Source: Hypholoma sublateritium FD-334 SS-4
Lineage: Eukaryota > Basidiomycota > Agaricomycetes > Agaricales > Strophariaceae
Direction: 5' to 3'
NCBI GenBank assembly: GCA_000827495.1
Contig: KN817530.1
Location: 31,945 to 46,409, forward strand
Length of the DNA: 14,465 nt
Positions 1 to 7,273 of the stretch are shown piece after piece. A model generated the notes under the pieces. That model was not told the DNA's origin and ran no database searches. It saw only the letters and a program-made list of their open reading frames with translations. Within the stretch, counting starts at the first letter, position 1. Each line of letters begins with the position of its first letter. The translations under genes were made by a program, and so were the position numbers.

Positions 1-540
1 CAACGATTAGGAAATGCTGTAATACTTGGTAGATGCTGTGAGAACCACATTTAAAATCCGCACAACCTCAAACAAACAGCTAAGGAATCCGAGCAGAACT
101 GACCGAGTTAGTGTAATTGCTCAATAAGGAATACACCAAATATAGACATATTGGGATTTTTAGAAAGCTGCGAATATTTCGTGATTTTAGGTGATTTTTT
201 CAGATTTTCCTAGAATGATTTAAGTTTCTATTTATAAACTCATCACCGGCTTTCCACGGATGTTTTGTGTTTTTCTCAATGAGGAAGAAAGCTATTAATA
301 TAATTTTGGCAGATTTAGAAAGTCCCAAAAGAGGGCTACATTTCTGGTTTTTTCTATTTTTGGAATATTTCCTTTTCTGGTAATGTGAAAATCTATTTTT
401 AAGCAGGAGAAATCAGCAGCTGAATGTGTTTTTCCTAGATTGACATGTTTTGGGCAATTTCACATTTTTGAGAAACCGTGGGAATTTTTCAGGCCTGCAA
501 GCCGGCCTTGCCACCTTTTTCCTTCTTTTTTTTCAAACTC
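1..540. other. AT-rich stretch without a recognisable gene
   Basis: No convincing reading frame is present on either strand. The sequence is AT-rich with many short T and A runs, in clear contrast to the G-rich block that follows. I see no LTR end, terminal inverted repeat or tRNA-like motif. It is probably intergenic DNA or decayed repeat sequence. Confidence 0.5.
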
Positions 541-635
541 AACTGCTTACCAGATGCTGCCGGAAAATGGCACTGGGCAATTACCATTATTGAAGTGGCA
601 CATGTAAGGACTTGTTGCTGAGATTTGCCCTAGGC

Positions 636-661
636 CAACTGCCCAAAGCCTTGGGCAGTTG
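636..661. repeat. Perfect 11-bp inverted repeat (hairpin)
   Basis: CAACTGCCCAA (636-646) and TTGGGCAGTTG (651-661) are exact reverse complements separated by the loop AGCC. It lies in non-coding DNA between the AT-rich and G-rich blocks. It could be part of a small MITE, but I found no matching outer termini. The palindrome is certain; its function is unknown. Confidence 0.7.
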
Positions 662-724
662 CTGGTGTGGATATTTGAAGTTAGTTTGGCAACCTCCAAT
701 ACTTGATAGATGAGGTTGACAGCT

Positions 725-985
725 ACTGGTGAAACGGCAGCGGGCAGCGGGGTGCGCCTGAGGGGGGAGGCGGTAGTGGGCTCGGTCAGCAGGTTTCGAC
801 GGGCGATTTGGGGGTCCACATACCTTGTTCGGGGTGCCTGCACTCATGCACGGACGACAGCGGTGGCGACCACCTGCGCTGTGGGCGACGGCGAAACGGC
901 GGCGGCGGGGTGTTGTGAAGCGGTGGCAGTGGTGGGCAGTGGGGGCGGCGGTTGCGCAGTGGGCAGTGGTGGTGGGGGGAAAGAA
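725..985 (+). repeat. G-rich low-complexity tract
   Basis: The plus strand is strongly G-rich, with repeated GGCGG, GTGGGCAGTGG and GGTGGTGGGGGG motifs, densest at about 898-981. Several runs of three or more G lie close enough together to allow a G-quadruplex. Open frames here on both strands give only Pro/Arg/Gly/Ala-rich low-complexity translations, so I do not call a gene. Confidence 0.5.
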
Positions 986-1103
986 AGAATAGGCTGCGCA
1001 GCCCTCTGATGTGGCGCAGCTGGCAATTGCCGGACCCGCGCATGGGCCATGCGGCCAACAATAGATTAAATAAACTAAATGTACGCTGCATAGTATGGTC
1101 TGT

Positions 1104-1179
1104 TGGTCTAGTGGTTTGTATGTATGCTCTTGTTCTCCTCAAGTCGTGTGTTCAATTCTTGTTTGCTGCATTTATTTTT
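1104..1179 (+). other. tRNA-like Pol III promoter remnant
   Basis: An A-box-like TGGTCTAGTGG (1104-1114) is followed about 45 bp later by a B-box-like GTGTTCAATTC (1148-1158) and then a TTTTT Pol III terminator (1175-1179). Spacing fits a tRNA-type internal promoter. However, the T-stem bases around TTCAATT do not pair, so this is not a functional tRNA gene. It is more likely a degenerate tRNA-derived SINE head; no matching tail could be assigned. Confidence 0.35.
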
Positions 1180-1220
1180 GAACATGTTAAGAATATTATT
1201 TAATATAAAAACAACTGGCA

Positions 1221-1615
1221 TTCCATGGAACTCCATGGACATTCCGTGGACTCTGTGGATTCCTTCGGTATTCTATCAGTTTAAATTCAAATAAACTTGT
1301 TTAAATTGCATTACATTCAATGTAGCAATGTTTCAATTAAATTAAATTCTGATAAATACTCCGTGGAATTCCATGGAATTCCATGGATATCCGCCTCTCC
1401 ATGCACAAAAATCACAGACTCCATGGACACTTGTCCATGGAGTTACTGATAAAATTGGAAATGGTACGGACTCCGCGCGGACTCCGTGCGGAATGTCTAT
1501 GGACAAAAAAATCGAAATTGGCAGGGCATCTCACCCAAAGTGCATATCCCAAAAATTTCAAAATTTGTCCGTGGAGAATCCGTGGACTCCACGGAATTCC
1601 ACGGTGTCCATGGAA
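1221..1615. repeat. Foldback/MITE-like element built of TCCATGGA palindromes
   Basis: The outer arms 1221-1262 and 1576-1615 are imperfect inverted repeats of about 40 bp, roughly three quarters matching by eye. Both are composed of TCCATGGA and TCCGTGGA octamers, themselves palindromic or nearly so. More copies occur inside, notably a run at 1359-1391. The interior is AT-rich (1264-1355) with no coding frame. I found no target-site duplication, so whether it is a transposon or an expanded palindromic repeat is open. Confidence 0.5.
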
Positions 1616-1644
1616 CTCCGCAGGAAAAGGTGGGGGACTGTAAA

Positions 1645-1835
1645 GTACTCCCCCTTCTCCAGGGTGACCCTTTCGTCCGGCACTATGACAGAGCATCACG
1701 GTCTTTTACCATAGTAGTGCATTAGCATACATCCATTGTAGTAGTGTACCCCGTGGGTTGTGTTCGAGCACTGCGCAATAAATGGGGGCGCCAATGGGCC
1801 CTCGGATTTCAAAAAAAAAAAAAAAAAAAAAAAAA
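1645..1835 (+). mobile_element. Poly(A)-tailed retroposon, copy 1 (3' part only)
   Basis: About 165 bp (1649-1810) ending in 25 A residues (1811-1835) matches 4808-4972 at roughly 85 percent by eye, with most differences being transitions. Both copies carry AATAAA near the end (here 1777-1782) and finish CCCTCGGATTTC before the A-run. This copy lacks the tRNA-like head seen in the other, so it is 5'-truncated or has a different head. The A-run abuts the integrase frame of the minus-strand copia fragment, so this retroposon is the later insertion. Confidence 0.75.
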
Positions 1836-3228
1836 TCGATGAAAGTGATCCAATAGCGATATCCATCCGGGCTGGGGACAGGTAGAGGTCCATGAAGGTC
1901 AGAATGGACCAATTCAAGCGGATGCTCAGAATGACTGTCAGAGGTTGGAAATGTGCCAGATGTCATTTTGCCTGCCAAGCACGCCTCGCATATCGGATCG
2001 GGCTGATTCTTCGAGGAGATGACGACGCTGATGACAAAATCACCCTGTATCAATTGCTTGATGGTAGCGTGACTGTGGTGTGCGCAACGACGATGCCAAA
2101 GATTGATGTCCATTGGAAGAGTTGAGGATGCATTGGCAAACTCTGGAATTACCTGAGTTGAAGCGTCCACAATACCAGTGTTCTGGTGGGTAACAGTGGC
2201 TGTAAATAGTGTCGTTCCGTCGCGTTTGAAGTACATCTTGCTCTCATCCATTTCCATGTGGATCCCTTTCCGTTTGGTGAGGTATAAACATGATAATAGA
2301 TTATTTCGGAATTGGGAAACATGGAGTACTCGTGTAAGCTCTATAGGACGCGCATCTGAACCATTAACCACTGGGTTGATCACCACACTCCCAATTCCAG
2401 CTGAATGAACAATAGTGTTGTCTGCAAGCTGAATGGGGATGATGTAGGGCGTGTAATTTCGCATCCAGGCATAGTGAGGTGTCATATNACTAGAGGCGCC
2501 AGTGTCTGCAAGCCAGTGGAGGTCAGTGTCGCTCTGGAGGCCAGCAGGAGTGGATGTGGAGAGGGCACTTGCATTTCCAGCAAACTCCTTCTTGGGTTCC
2601 TTGTCTGTTTCCTCTGCATTGTTCGCTTTCTGACTGGTCTGACCAGCACCAGAGCCCTTGTATGCCTTTGCCCTTGCTTGCTGACACTTGTACTGCTTGC
2701 AGGTTGGTTGTACATGCTCCAAACGGCCGCAGAATTCGCATTTAGTGCTGAAGAATGCAGGAGGGCGAGATGAGGATGCTGCCAGTGCAGAGGCGACATT
2801 GGGGGCGGCAGAAGTGCGATGGCGATGTTGGGATTCCTCAGAAACAAAGGCCTGTTGGATGGTAGCCTTCTCCAGCTTGTCCAGCAGTAGGAGGGACGAT
2901 GCAAAGCCACTATACTTGTCAGGAAGTGCCCTTATGAGTGTCATGCTTGCCAACTCATCATCCAGATTAGAGAGAGTAAAGTCCTGAGGCCGAAGATCCT
3001 GGATCCTGTGAATAGCAGTGTCCACCCTGTTCATGAGGGACTGCAGTGTCTNGTCNTCCTGCTTCCTGATGCTGAATAGGTCGTCATAGGCATTGAAACG
3101 AGCTCCTGGACGCTTCTGGAGGTGTATAGAAGCAAGAGCAGCCCACATCTTGACTGGATCGTCCGAAATGTTTGCAAAGGCACAATCAAGGCCCATCGTG
3201 ACGGCATCCGCGATGAGGCACATGTGGA
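1836..3228 (-). pseudogene. Ty1/copia Gag-Pol fragment (Gag, zinc knuckle, protease, integrase start)
   Basis: On the minus strand about 460 codons are open, apart from codons containing N (2488, 3052, 3056). Reading from about 3228 downward: a UBN2-type Gag region with a KMWAALASIH-like core; a CCHC knuckle CEFCGRLEHVQPTC (2740-2699); an aspartic protease motif LADTGASS (DTG at 2506-2498); an HHCC pre-integrase segment with LWHRR and CEAC; and the integrase start with HSDLHGP and YWITFID. The frame then runs into the poly(T) complement of the retroposon at 1836. The rest of integrase, RT, RNase H, both LTRs and the Gag N-terminus are absent. It is a dead element cut at both ends, but without internal stops, so it looks fairly recent. 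The right boundary with the LINE remnant is accurate only to about 10-15 bp. Confidence 0.85.
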
Positions 3229-3229
3229 G

Positions 3230-4113
3230 CCCAACACCGTTTATAGTGCAACGGATGCTTCCGTTCCCGCTGAGAAGAAGTACCAGGCCCTCGCGGGCTT
3301 TGCACTGTTCCAGGGAGATGAGCGGGTTGATTGAGCCCACTACGTTTCCGGCAAGGTTCTTGCCCCAGAAGCAGAGCTTTCAGCCATCCGCTTCGTGGTT
3401 GTCCGGGCTACCCAGGTGCCTGGTTGTACTCGCATTGTTATCTTCACGGACCACATCGCATTAGGGAAAAGGCCCTTGACCCCTCTGTACACTCTGGCCA
3501 GGGTCACTCCTTGGCGGTGTGTCGTGCTCTCCTTGTTTGGTTCGCTGCTGACCCACTCAATACCCTTGAGTTCTATGACTGCCCTTCCAAGGTGGAGTGG
3601 GATGTCCACCATGAGGTCCACCAGTTTCTACTGAGCCTCCCTCCAGTCCCGGGACTTTGGCCCAGGATGACCTTGGATTCACTTCGCAAGTATGCGACGG
3701 ATCGATGCAATGCAGAATGGCATCAGCTGTTCTTTCGCGACCCCACTTTCACTGGTTGGCAATTCTTGCAGCTGCTTGACCTCGACGACAATCTCATCAA
3801 GCCCTCCTACCTCAAAGGGGGGAGCTGGATTCCTGTGGCCAAGGCGAGTACCTCACTCATCTTGCGCATGACCCGAGCAATCCTTGGGCATGCACCAATC
3901 GGTGAGTACTACTCCCGGTTCCTTCCAGATGAGGACCCTGCGTGTCCCTGTGGCGAGGCGGCTCTCGAGACGCGTGACCACATCCTCAACCACTGCCGCC
4001 GCCGCGGGGTGGACTACTTCTATGGGCTGGCGTGGACTCTGCCTGCACTGATTCGATTCCTCAAACGCTTTCCTTGGGCGTTCGCGTTCCGCCCTAAAGA
4101 TGGGGTGGGATGA
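3230..4113 (+). pseudogene. Non-LTR retrotransposon (LINE) remnant: RNase H and C-terminal domain
   Basis: The frame starting near 3230 shows an RNase H domain with its acidic residues in order: YSATDAS (Asp codon 3254), PEAELSAIR (Glu), and IFTDHI (Asp). It carries an in-frame TGA at 3332-3334. Near 3460-3470 the coding signal moves to another frame, which runs through DPSVHSGQGHSLAVCRALL and WDVHHEVH to a C-terminal Cys/His motif (ACPCGEAALETRDHILNHC) and stops at 4111-4113. This is the typical 3' end of fungal LINE ORF2. Endonuclease and RT are missing, as expected for 5' truncation. One stop and one frameshift make it non-functional. The first ~230 bp start right where the antisense copia fragment ends. 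Confidence 0.8.
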
Positions 4114-4525
4114 CGTGGCAGGGCCACTGGGGTATTACTCCTGCTGATCCTGGCCGCTTTCTATGACGTGCCCAGGAGCGTATTGGCAAGCTCCGGCGTT
4201 AATGGCATGTGCCCCACACAATGCCCTTCCCGTCCTCGTCGGTGGCTGGNCGGCTTCGGCTGGCTGGCTGCTGACGGGGTGCTCTGTTCGTGAACGCTAG
4301 GCCTCTATGGGTCGGGCAGACAGAGGGCGGGGCGTAGAGGCTCTCGTCCGGCGGGTTTGTCCTGCTTGGCAAAGTGTGCGGTATATGGTAATGTTAGAAG
4401 TTGATATGTTCGCTTACTAACAGCAGAAGGTCCCTGCACTGGCGTGGGTCAGAAGTATCCACATGTGCCTGCACACCTGGCTGTTGGGTTCTAGTCAAAC
4501 CCTTCGCACTGCCTTGTACCAATAT
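4114..4525 (+). other. Probable LINE 3' flank, no gene
   Basis: About 410 bp between the LINE stop and the SINE head holds no coding frame I can support. The first half is GC-rich with GGCTGGCTGG-like repeats near 4240-4275 and one N at 4250. It may be the LINE 3' untranslated region. No clear poly(A) or simple-repeat tail marks an end before the SINE starts at 4526. Confidence 0.4.
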
Positions 4526-4994
4526 GACTGGATAGCTCAGTGGTTAGAGCATCCCCCCTAGTTTGGGAAAGGTCCTTGGTTNAAACCCAGGTCTAGTCAC
4601 TACTTTTTCCAAGGTCACCCGATCCGGTGATTCTAACAGGTAAGCCTTAACTGTTCCATTCAACGGGCAGAGGGGCGGCTGCTTTCGGTGGGAGGCCGGG
4701 CAACCCTGGTTGCTTCCCAACGCCTTTGGGTGTAGGCCTGCGTAGCCCTTGCTACACTCTGGCACGGATGAGGTGGACTTTTTGCCCCATAATAGTCACA
4801 ATGCATTGCCCCTTTTCCAGGGCAACCCTTTCATCCGGCATTACGACAGAACATCATGGTCTTTTATGGGCTATTGTAGTACGCTAGCATACATCTATTG
4901 TAGTAGTCTACTCTGCAGGTTGTGTTCGAGCACCGCGCAATAAATGGGGGTGCCAACGGGCCCTCGGATTTCAAAAAAAAAAAAAAAAAAAAAA
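4526..4994 (+). mobile_element. tRNA-derived SINE with poly(A) tail (copy 2)
   Basis: The first 74 nt (4526-4599) fold as a near-tRNA. Acceptor strands GACTGGA and TCTAGTC pair (one G-T); the D-stem is GCTC/GAGC; the T-stem is CTTGG/CCAGG with loop TTNAAAC. An A box (TAGCTCAGTGG) and a B box (GGTTNAAACCC) are both visible. The anticodon arm is imperfect. A unique body of about 200 bp follows, then a 3' region shared with 1649-1810, with AATAAA at 4939-4944 and 22 A residues (4973-4994). This is the head-body-tail plan of a SINE. Flanking duplications are not convincing, so insertion may be old or the termini altered. Confidence 0.8.
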
Positions 4995-5144
4995 TGTTTA
5001 CAAAATGCACCTTCTGGTTGTCCTCCACAGCCAGGTAGATGTAGCCACAGGATGGTCACACCAATGGGTGACTAGATAATCATCAATCATCGATATGGCC
5101 TCTTGGCACTCTTGCTGCAATGGCGCGGTGCACTCATGGCTTGC

Positions 5145-5154
5145 TATATTTAAG
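5145..5154 (+). promoter_or_regulatory. TATA box of the Myb/SANT-like gene
   Basis: TATATTTAAG lies 59 bp upstream of the ATG at 5213 and is followed by a pyrimidine-rich leader (about 5170-5205), a common basidiomycete promoter arrangement. Initiation would be expected around 5175-5190. No experimental start is implied. Confidence 0.55.
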
Positions 5155-5212
5155 ACACGTCAAGGTGAGCTATTCCATCCCATTCCTTCCCTCGCTTTCT
5201 ACCCTAACCACC

Positions 5213-6202
5213 ATGGCACCCACTGCTATCTGGACACTAGCAGAAGAGGCCACTCTCCTGGACTTCCTTGTTGAAAACAAGGCCGAAGCAGGGGATGGTG
5301 GTAATTTCAAGCAGGTAATGTTCCAACAGGCCATCGAAAGCATCAAGCCCCTCTTCAAGTGCAGGGCTTCTAAGACCATGAAGAGCTGCCAAAACAAATG
5401 GGCCATGGTGAGTTTTTTCTGCTATTTATTATAGGTGCCCATATTTATGATCCTGCCAGTTTCGCAAAATATACAGGGTCATTTGTGCCATAAAAACTGT
5501 ATCTGGATGGGTGTGGGACGACGAGACTGGGGCTAGTATCAACCCCAACATGGCTTCTTCTTGGGATGACTATGTCAACAAGCATCCTGAGGCAAAGCCT
5601 TTCCACAATAAAGGGTGGGTCCACCTGGCCCAAGTATTGCATCTCATGCCTTCCACGGCCATTGGGGCGAATGTGTACCACCCGACTGCATCCCAAGATG
5701 ACACTCCTGGCAGTCCAGCTTGGCCAGACCCATTGCCAGTCGACGATTCCGATGATGATGAGGTAAATTCCCTGTTATATTCATTGTCTCTCTTCTCAAA
5801 ATTATGTAGGTCATTCCTTCCCAACCATCTACACCCCCTGCCCCCCAGAAGTGTTCTCGTGAGCCTGCATCCCCTCACCAACCTGTGAAGCGATCCCGCG
5901 CCAATGTGGCTACTGCGCTTGCGGGTATGTCTGCCTCCATTACACAGGTTGGTCAGGCCCTTGCAGCTGTGCTTGCTCCTCCTATAAATGCTGTGGACCC
6001 TACTCCGCTTCGCCGCTCTAATGCAGTTGGTACAGTGCTTTGTTTAGAGGGGCCCTGGCTGTCCAAAAGCCAGCTTGTCGATTTCATTGATTTTATCAGG
6101 GCTGATCAGACAGCCACCGACATCTACCTTGCGCTATCCGAATCTGATGTGCGTAAGGACTGGGTTAAGTCCCAACTTGGGAAGATTAGTGTGTTTGTCT
6201 AA
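5213..6202 (+). CDS. Myb/SANT-like DNA-binding protein of PIF/Harbinger type, three exons
   Basis: Proposed exons are 5213-5407, 5460-5762 and 5810-6202, giving 296 aa with all junctions in phase 0. Introns are 5408-5459 (GTGAGT...CAG, 52 bp) and 5763-5809 (GTAAAT...TAG, 47 bp). The start sits in an ACC-ATG-G context just after the pyrimidine-rich leader. The N-terminal ~100 residues resemble a Myb/SANT-like (Myb_DNA-bind_3) domain: conserved Trp near residue 7 (IWTLAEEATLLDFL), QNKWAM, then after intron 1 FRKIYRVICAIKTVSGWVWDD, with Trp/Gly/Asp in the usual places. An acidic DDSDDDE stretch ends exon 2. Exon 3 has a Pro-rich linker, a basic KRSR patch and an Ala-rich helix. In PIF/Harbinger transposons such a protein binds element ends and helps the transposase; this role is inferred from the convergent transposase stub next door. 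The gene has no disabling mutation, unlike its partner. A domesticated or stand-alone Myb/SANT gene is the alternative. Confidence 0.8.
5408..5459 (+). other. Intron 1 of the Myb/SANT-like gene
   Basis: GTGAGT donor, CAG acceptor, 52 bp, phase 0. An earlier AG at 5433-5434 would give an implausible 27-bp intron. Using 5459 joins the conserved motif NKWAM directly to FRKIYRV, as expected within a Myb/SANT-like domain. Confidence 0.75.
5763..5809 (+). other. Intron 2 of the Myb/SANT-like gene
   Basis: GTAAAT donor, GTAG acceptor, 47 bp, phase 0. Removal joins the acidic end of exon 2 (DDSDDDE) to the Pro-rich start of exon 3 (VIPSQPSTPPAP) without changing frame. Confidence 0.7.
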
Positions 6203-6294
6203 TGTCCAATTTTGCTATCATCCCTCGTATTGCACTCCTACATTCGTTTAATCTACTATTGTTGATGTATATACATTCTTTACACTTGCTCCAC

Positions 6295-6609
6295 TCACTC
6301 TCCTCTCACCCATTGATAATCCTCCCACATTGCTTGAGCAATATTATCCCTGTTTACCATTGCCCGATTTTTCTCTGCACGGGAAACTGCACCACCAGCT
6401 AAAGTACCAAAATCATTTTCCTGTTGCTGTCCAGGGTTTGGATCCAAGTCATCTGCATTTCCACCAAGATAATTGTCAATGTTGCGTGGATCAACATCCA
6501 TAGTGAAATTGTGTATCACTGCAAGGCCAGGTGGAACTTGGACTTGCACAGTCATATCAAACTGTGGTGGCCATGTAAGAGTTCCCCAATGCTTTTTGAG
6601 GAGGGACCT
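6295..6609 (-). pseudogene. PIF/Harbinger DDE transposase, C-terminal stub
   Basis: The minus-strand frame reads LLKKHWGTLTWPPQF, then VPPGLAVIHNFTM, DVDPRNIDNY, and ends AEKNRAMVNRDNIAQAMWEDYQ to a TGA at 6297-6295. The LKxxW...PP...LHN(F) series and the RDxIAxxMWxxYQ tail are typical of the C-terminus of Harbinger (DDE_Tnp_4) nucleases. About 105 codons remain, starting just after the place of the third catalytic acidic residue, so all three catalytic residues are missing. It converges on the Myb/SANT-like gene with 92 bp between stops, a normal two-gene Harbinger layout. It ends at about 6609, where a tRNA-like SINE head begins. A splice acceptor (CTAAC...CAG on the minus strand) is possible there, but no upstream exon is seen. 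Confidence 0.75.
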
Positions 6610-6610
6610 G

Positions 6611-6746
6611 GTGGTGCAGTTAGCTGTATCGCTGGGAGTTGCCCTTGAGGGTGGCTGTGTACCATCCGAGAGGTGCTGGGTTCAATTCCCGGTCATAGCA
6701 GATACCATAAGTCTGTAGTCCAGTGGGCGGCCCGTTGGTCGGTTAC
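6611..6746 (+). mobile_element. tRNA-headed SINE-like remnant, cut by the LTR element
   Basis: An A-box-like TGGTGCAGTTAGC (6612-6624) and a perfect B box GGTTCAATTCC (6679-6689) with a pairing T-stem (CTGGG/CCCGG) define a tRNA-related head. The 5' and 3' acceptor sequences do not pair, so it is not a tRNA gene. About 57 bp of body follow before the 5' LTR begins at 6747. Any tail should lie beyond the 3' LTR, outside this window. It is not the same SINE family as 4526-4994. Confidence 0.5.
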
Positions 6747-6906
6747 TGTTACGCACAGCCTCATTTCACCACTACATACGCATCCCGACTCATACTGACT
6801 CTGTACTATACTGCGCTTGCTGCGCCTACGTATCATTCTGACTAGCTACTTGACTCAACTGTACGATACTTGACTCAGATCCCGGACACGGACCAACATG
6901 AATACC

Positions 6907-6913
6907 TATATAA
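6907..6913 (+). promoter_or_regulatory. LTR TATA box
   Basis: TATATAA in the LTR lies about 34 bp before A6941, the position suggested as the RNA 5' end by its complementarity to the primer site. No ATG occurs between this TATA box and the gag ATG at 7274, so gag is the first AUG on the predicted mRNA. Confidence 0.7.
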
Positions 6914-6940
6914 NCCCCTACCGATACTTAGTAGCTCTTT

Positions 6941-6950
6941 AGTTAGTTCT
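6941..6950 (+). promoter_or_regulatory. Predicted mRNA 5' end acting as self-primer
   Basis: AGTTAGTTCT is an exact reverse complement of AGAACTAACT at 7067-7076. In Tf1-type elements the first ~11 nt of the transcript fold back onto the primer-binding site and are cleaved to prime reverse transcription. Distance to the TATA box fits a transcription start at 6941. The start site is inferred, not observed. Confidence 0.65.
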
Positions 6951-7066
6951 CGTTTGACACTTGTACTACGTATTCCGAATCCACATTCTTTCCTCAGTTA
7001 CTTCGAACTCGCTGGTTATATTCTGGTAGACTTGCTCTGCAACAGAATATATCGAAGCGTAACAGA

Positions 7067-7076
7067 AGAACTAACT
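7067..7076 (+). other. Primer-binding site (self-priming type)
   Basis: AGAACTAACT lies 2 nt after the LTR end (7064) and pairs over 10 of 10 bases with the predicted RNA 5' end (6941-6950). Nothing here resembles the TGG-starting complement of a tRNA 3' end, which also argues against ordinary tRNA priming. Confidence 0.68.
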
Positions 7077-7092
7077 CTTAATCGCTCTCAAA

Positions 7093-7115
7093 CCTAGCTT
7101 CTTCAACAAGCTAGG
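7093..7115 (+). repeat. Leader hairpin downstream of the primer site
   Basis: CCTAGCTT (7093-7100) and AAGCTAGG (7108-7115) are perfect 8-bp inverted repeats around a 7-nt loop, 16 nt after the primer-binding site. A stable RNA stem at this position could help arrange the self-primer or take part in packaging. That role is inferred. Confidence 0.6.
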
Positions 7116-7273
7116 CTCATACTCGAACCAAGATAGATTGGATAGACTGGAGAGACCCTGAAGACGATATCAACGACCCACCCTCACGCGAAGAACCAGA
7201 AACCCCAATATCTGATTATTCATCAGTAATCTCTGAACGACAAATCGCTACAGCAATAGCAAGAGAAAGTGCA

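Larger units (their letters stand above)
6747..7064 (+). repeat. 5' LTR (318 bp)
   Basis: It starts TGTTACGC at 6747 and ends GCGTAACA at 7064, perfect 8-bp inverted termini of the TG...CA type. The start is fixed by the second copy at 14371, identical over all 95 bp visible. The end is inferred from the inverted termini and from the primer-binding site 2 nt downstream. U3 is about 6747-6940, with R-U5 about 6941-7064 if transcription begins at 6941. One N lies at 6914. Confidence 0.88.

Noticed and set aside
786..1142. Minus-strand 118-codon frame (and overlapping frames at 547-1050)
   Set aside because: Pro/Arg/His-rich translation of a G-rich low-complexity tract with no domain or start context; both strands are open because stops are rare in GC-rich repeats.
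1373..1714. Open frames across the CCATGG repeat on both strands
   Set aside because: They translate palindromic repeat units and run into the retroposon; no protein family signal.
4526..4599. Functional tRNA gene
   Set aside because: Acceptor, D and T arms pair, but the anticodon stem has a mismatch, the base before the anticodon is C instead of T, and it continues into a SINE body with a poly(A) tail.
4996..5046. Minus-strand peptide-like stretch GYIYLAVEDNQKVHFVN
   Set aside because: Only 17 codons, stops close by, no family recognised; may be chance or a tiny relic.
6611..6700. Functional tRNA gene (long type)
   Set aside because: The B box and T-stem are good, but the acceptor ends do not pair; better read as a SINE head.
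7104..7108. CAACA as the end of the 5' LTR
   Set aside because: GCGTAACA ending at 7064 is a perfect 8-bp inverted match to the LTR start and places the self-priming site 2 nt downstream, a much better fit.
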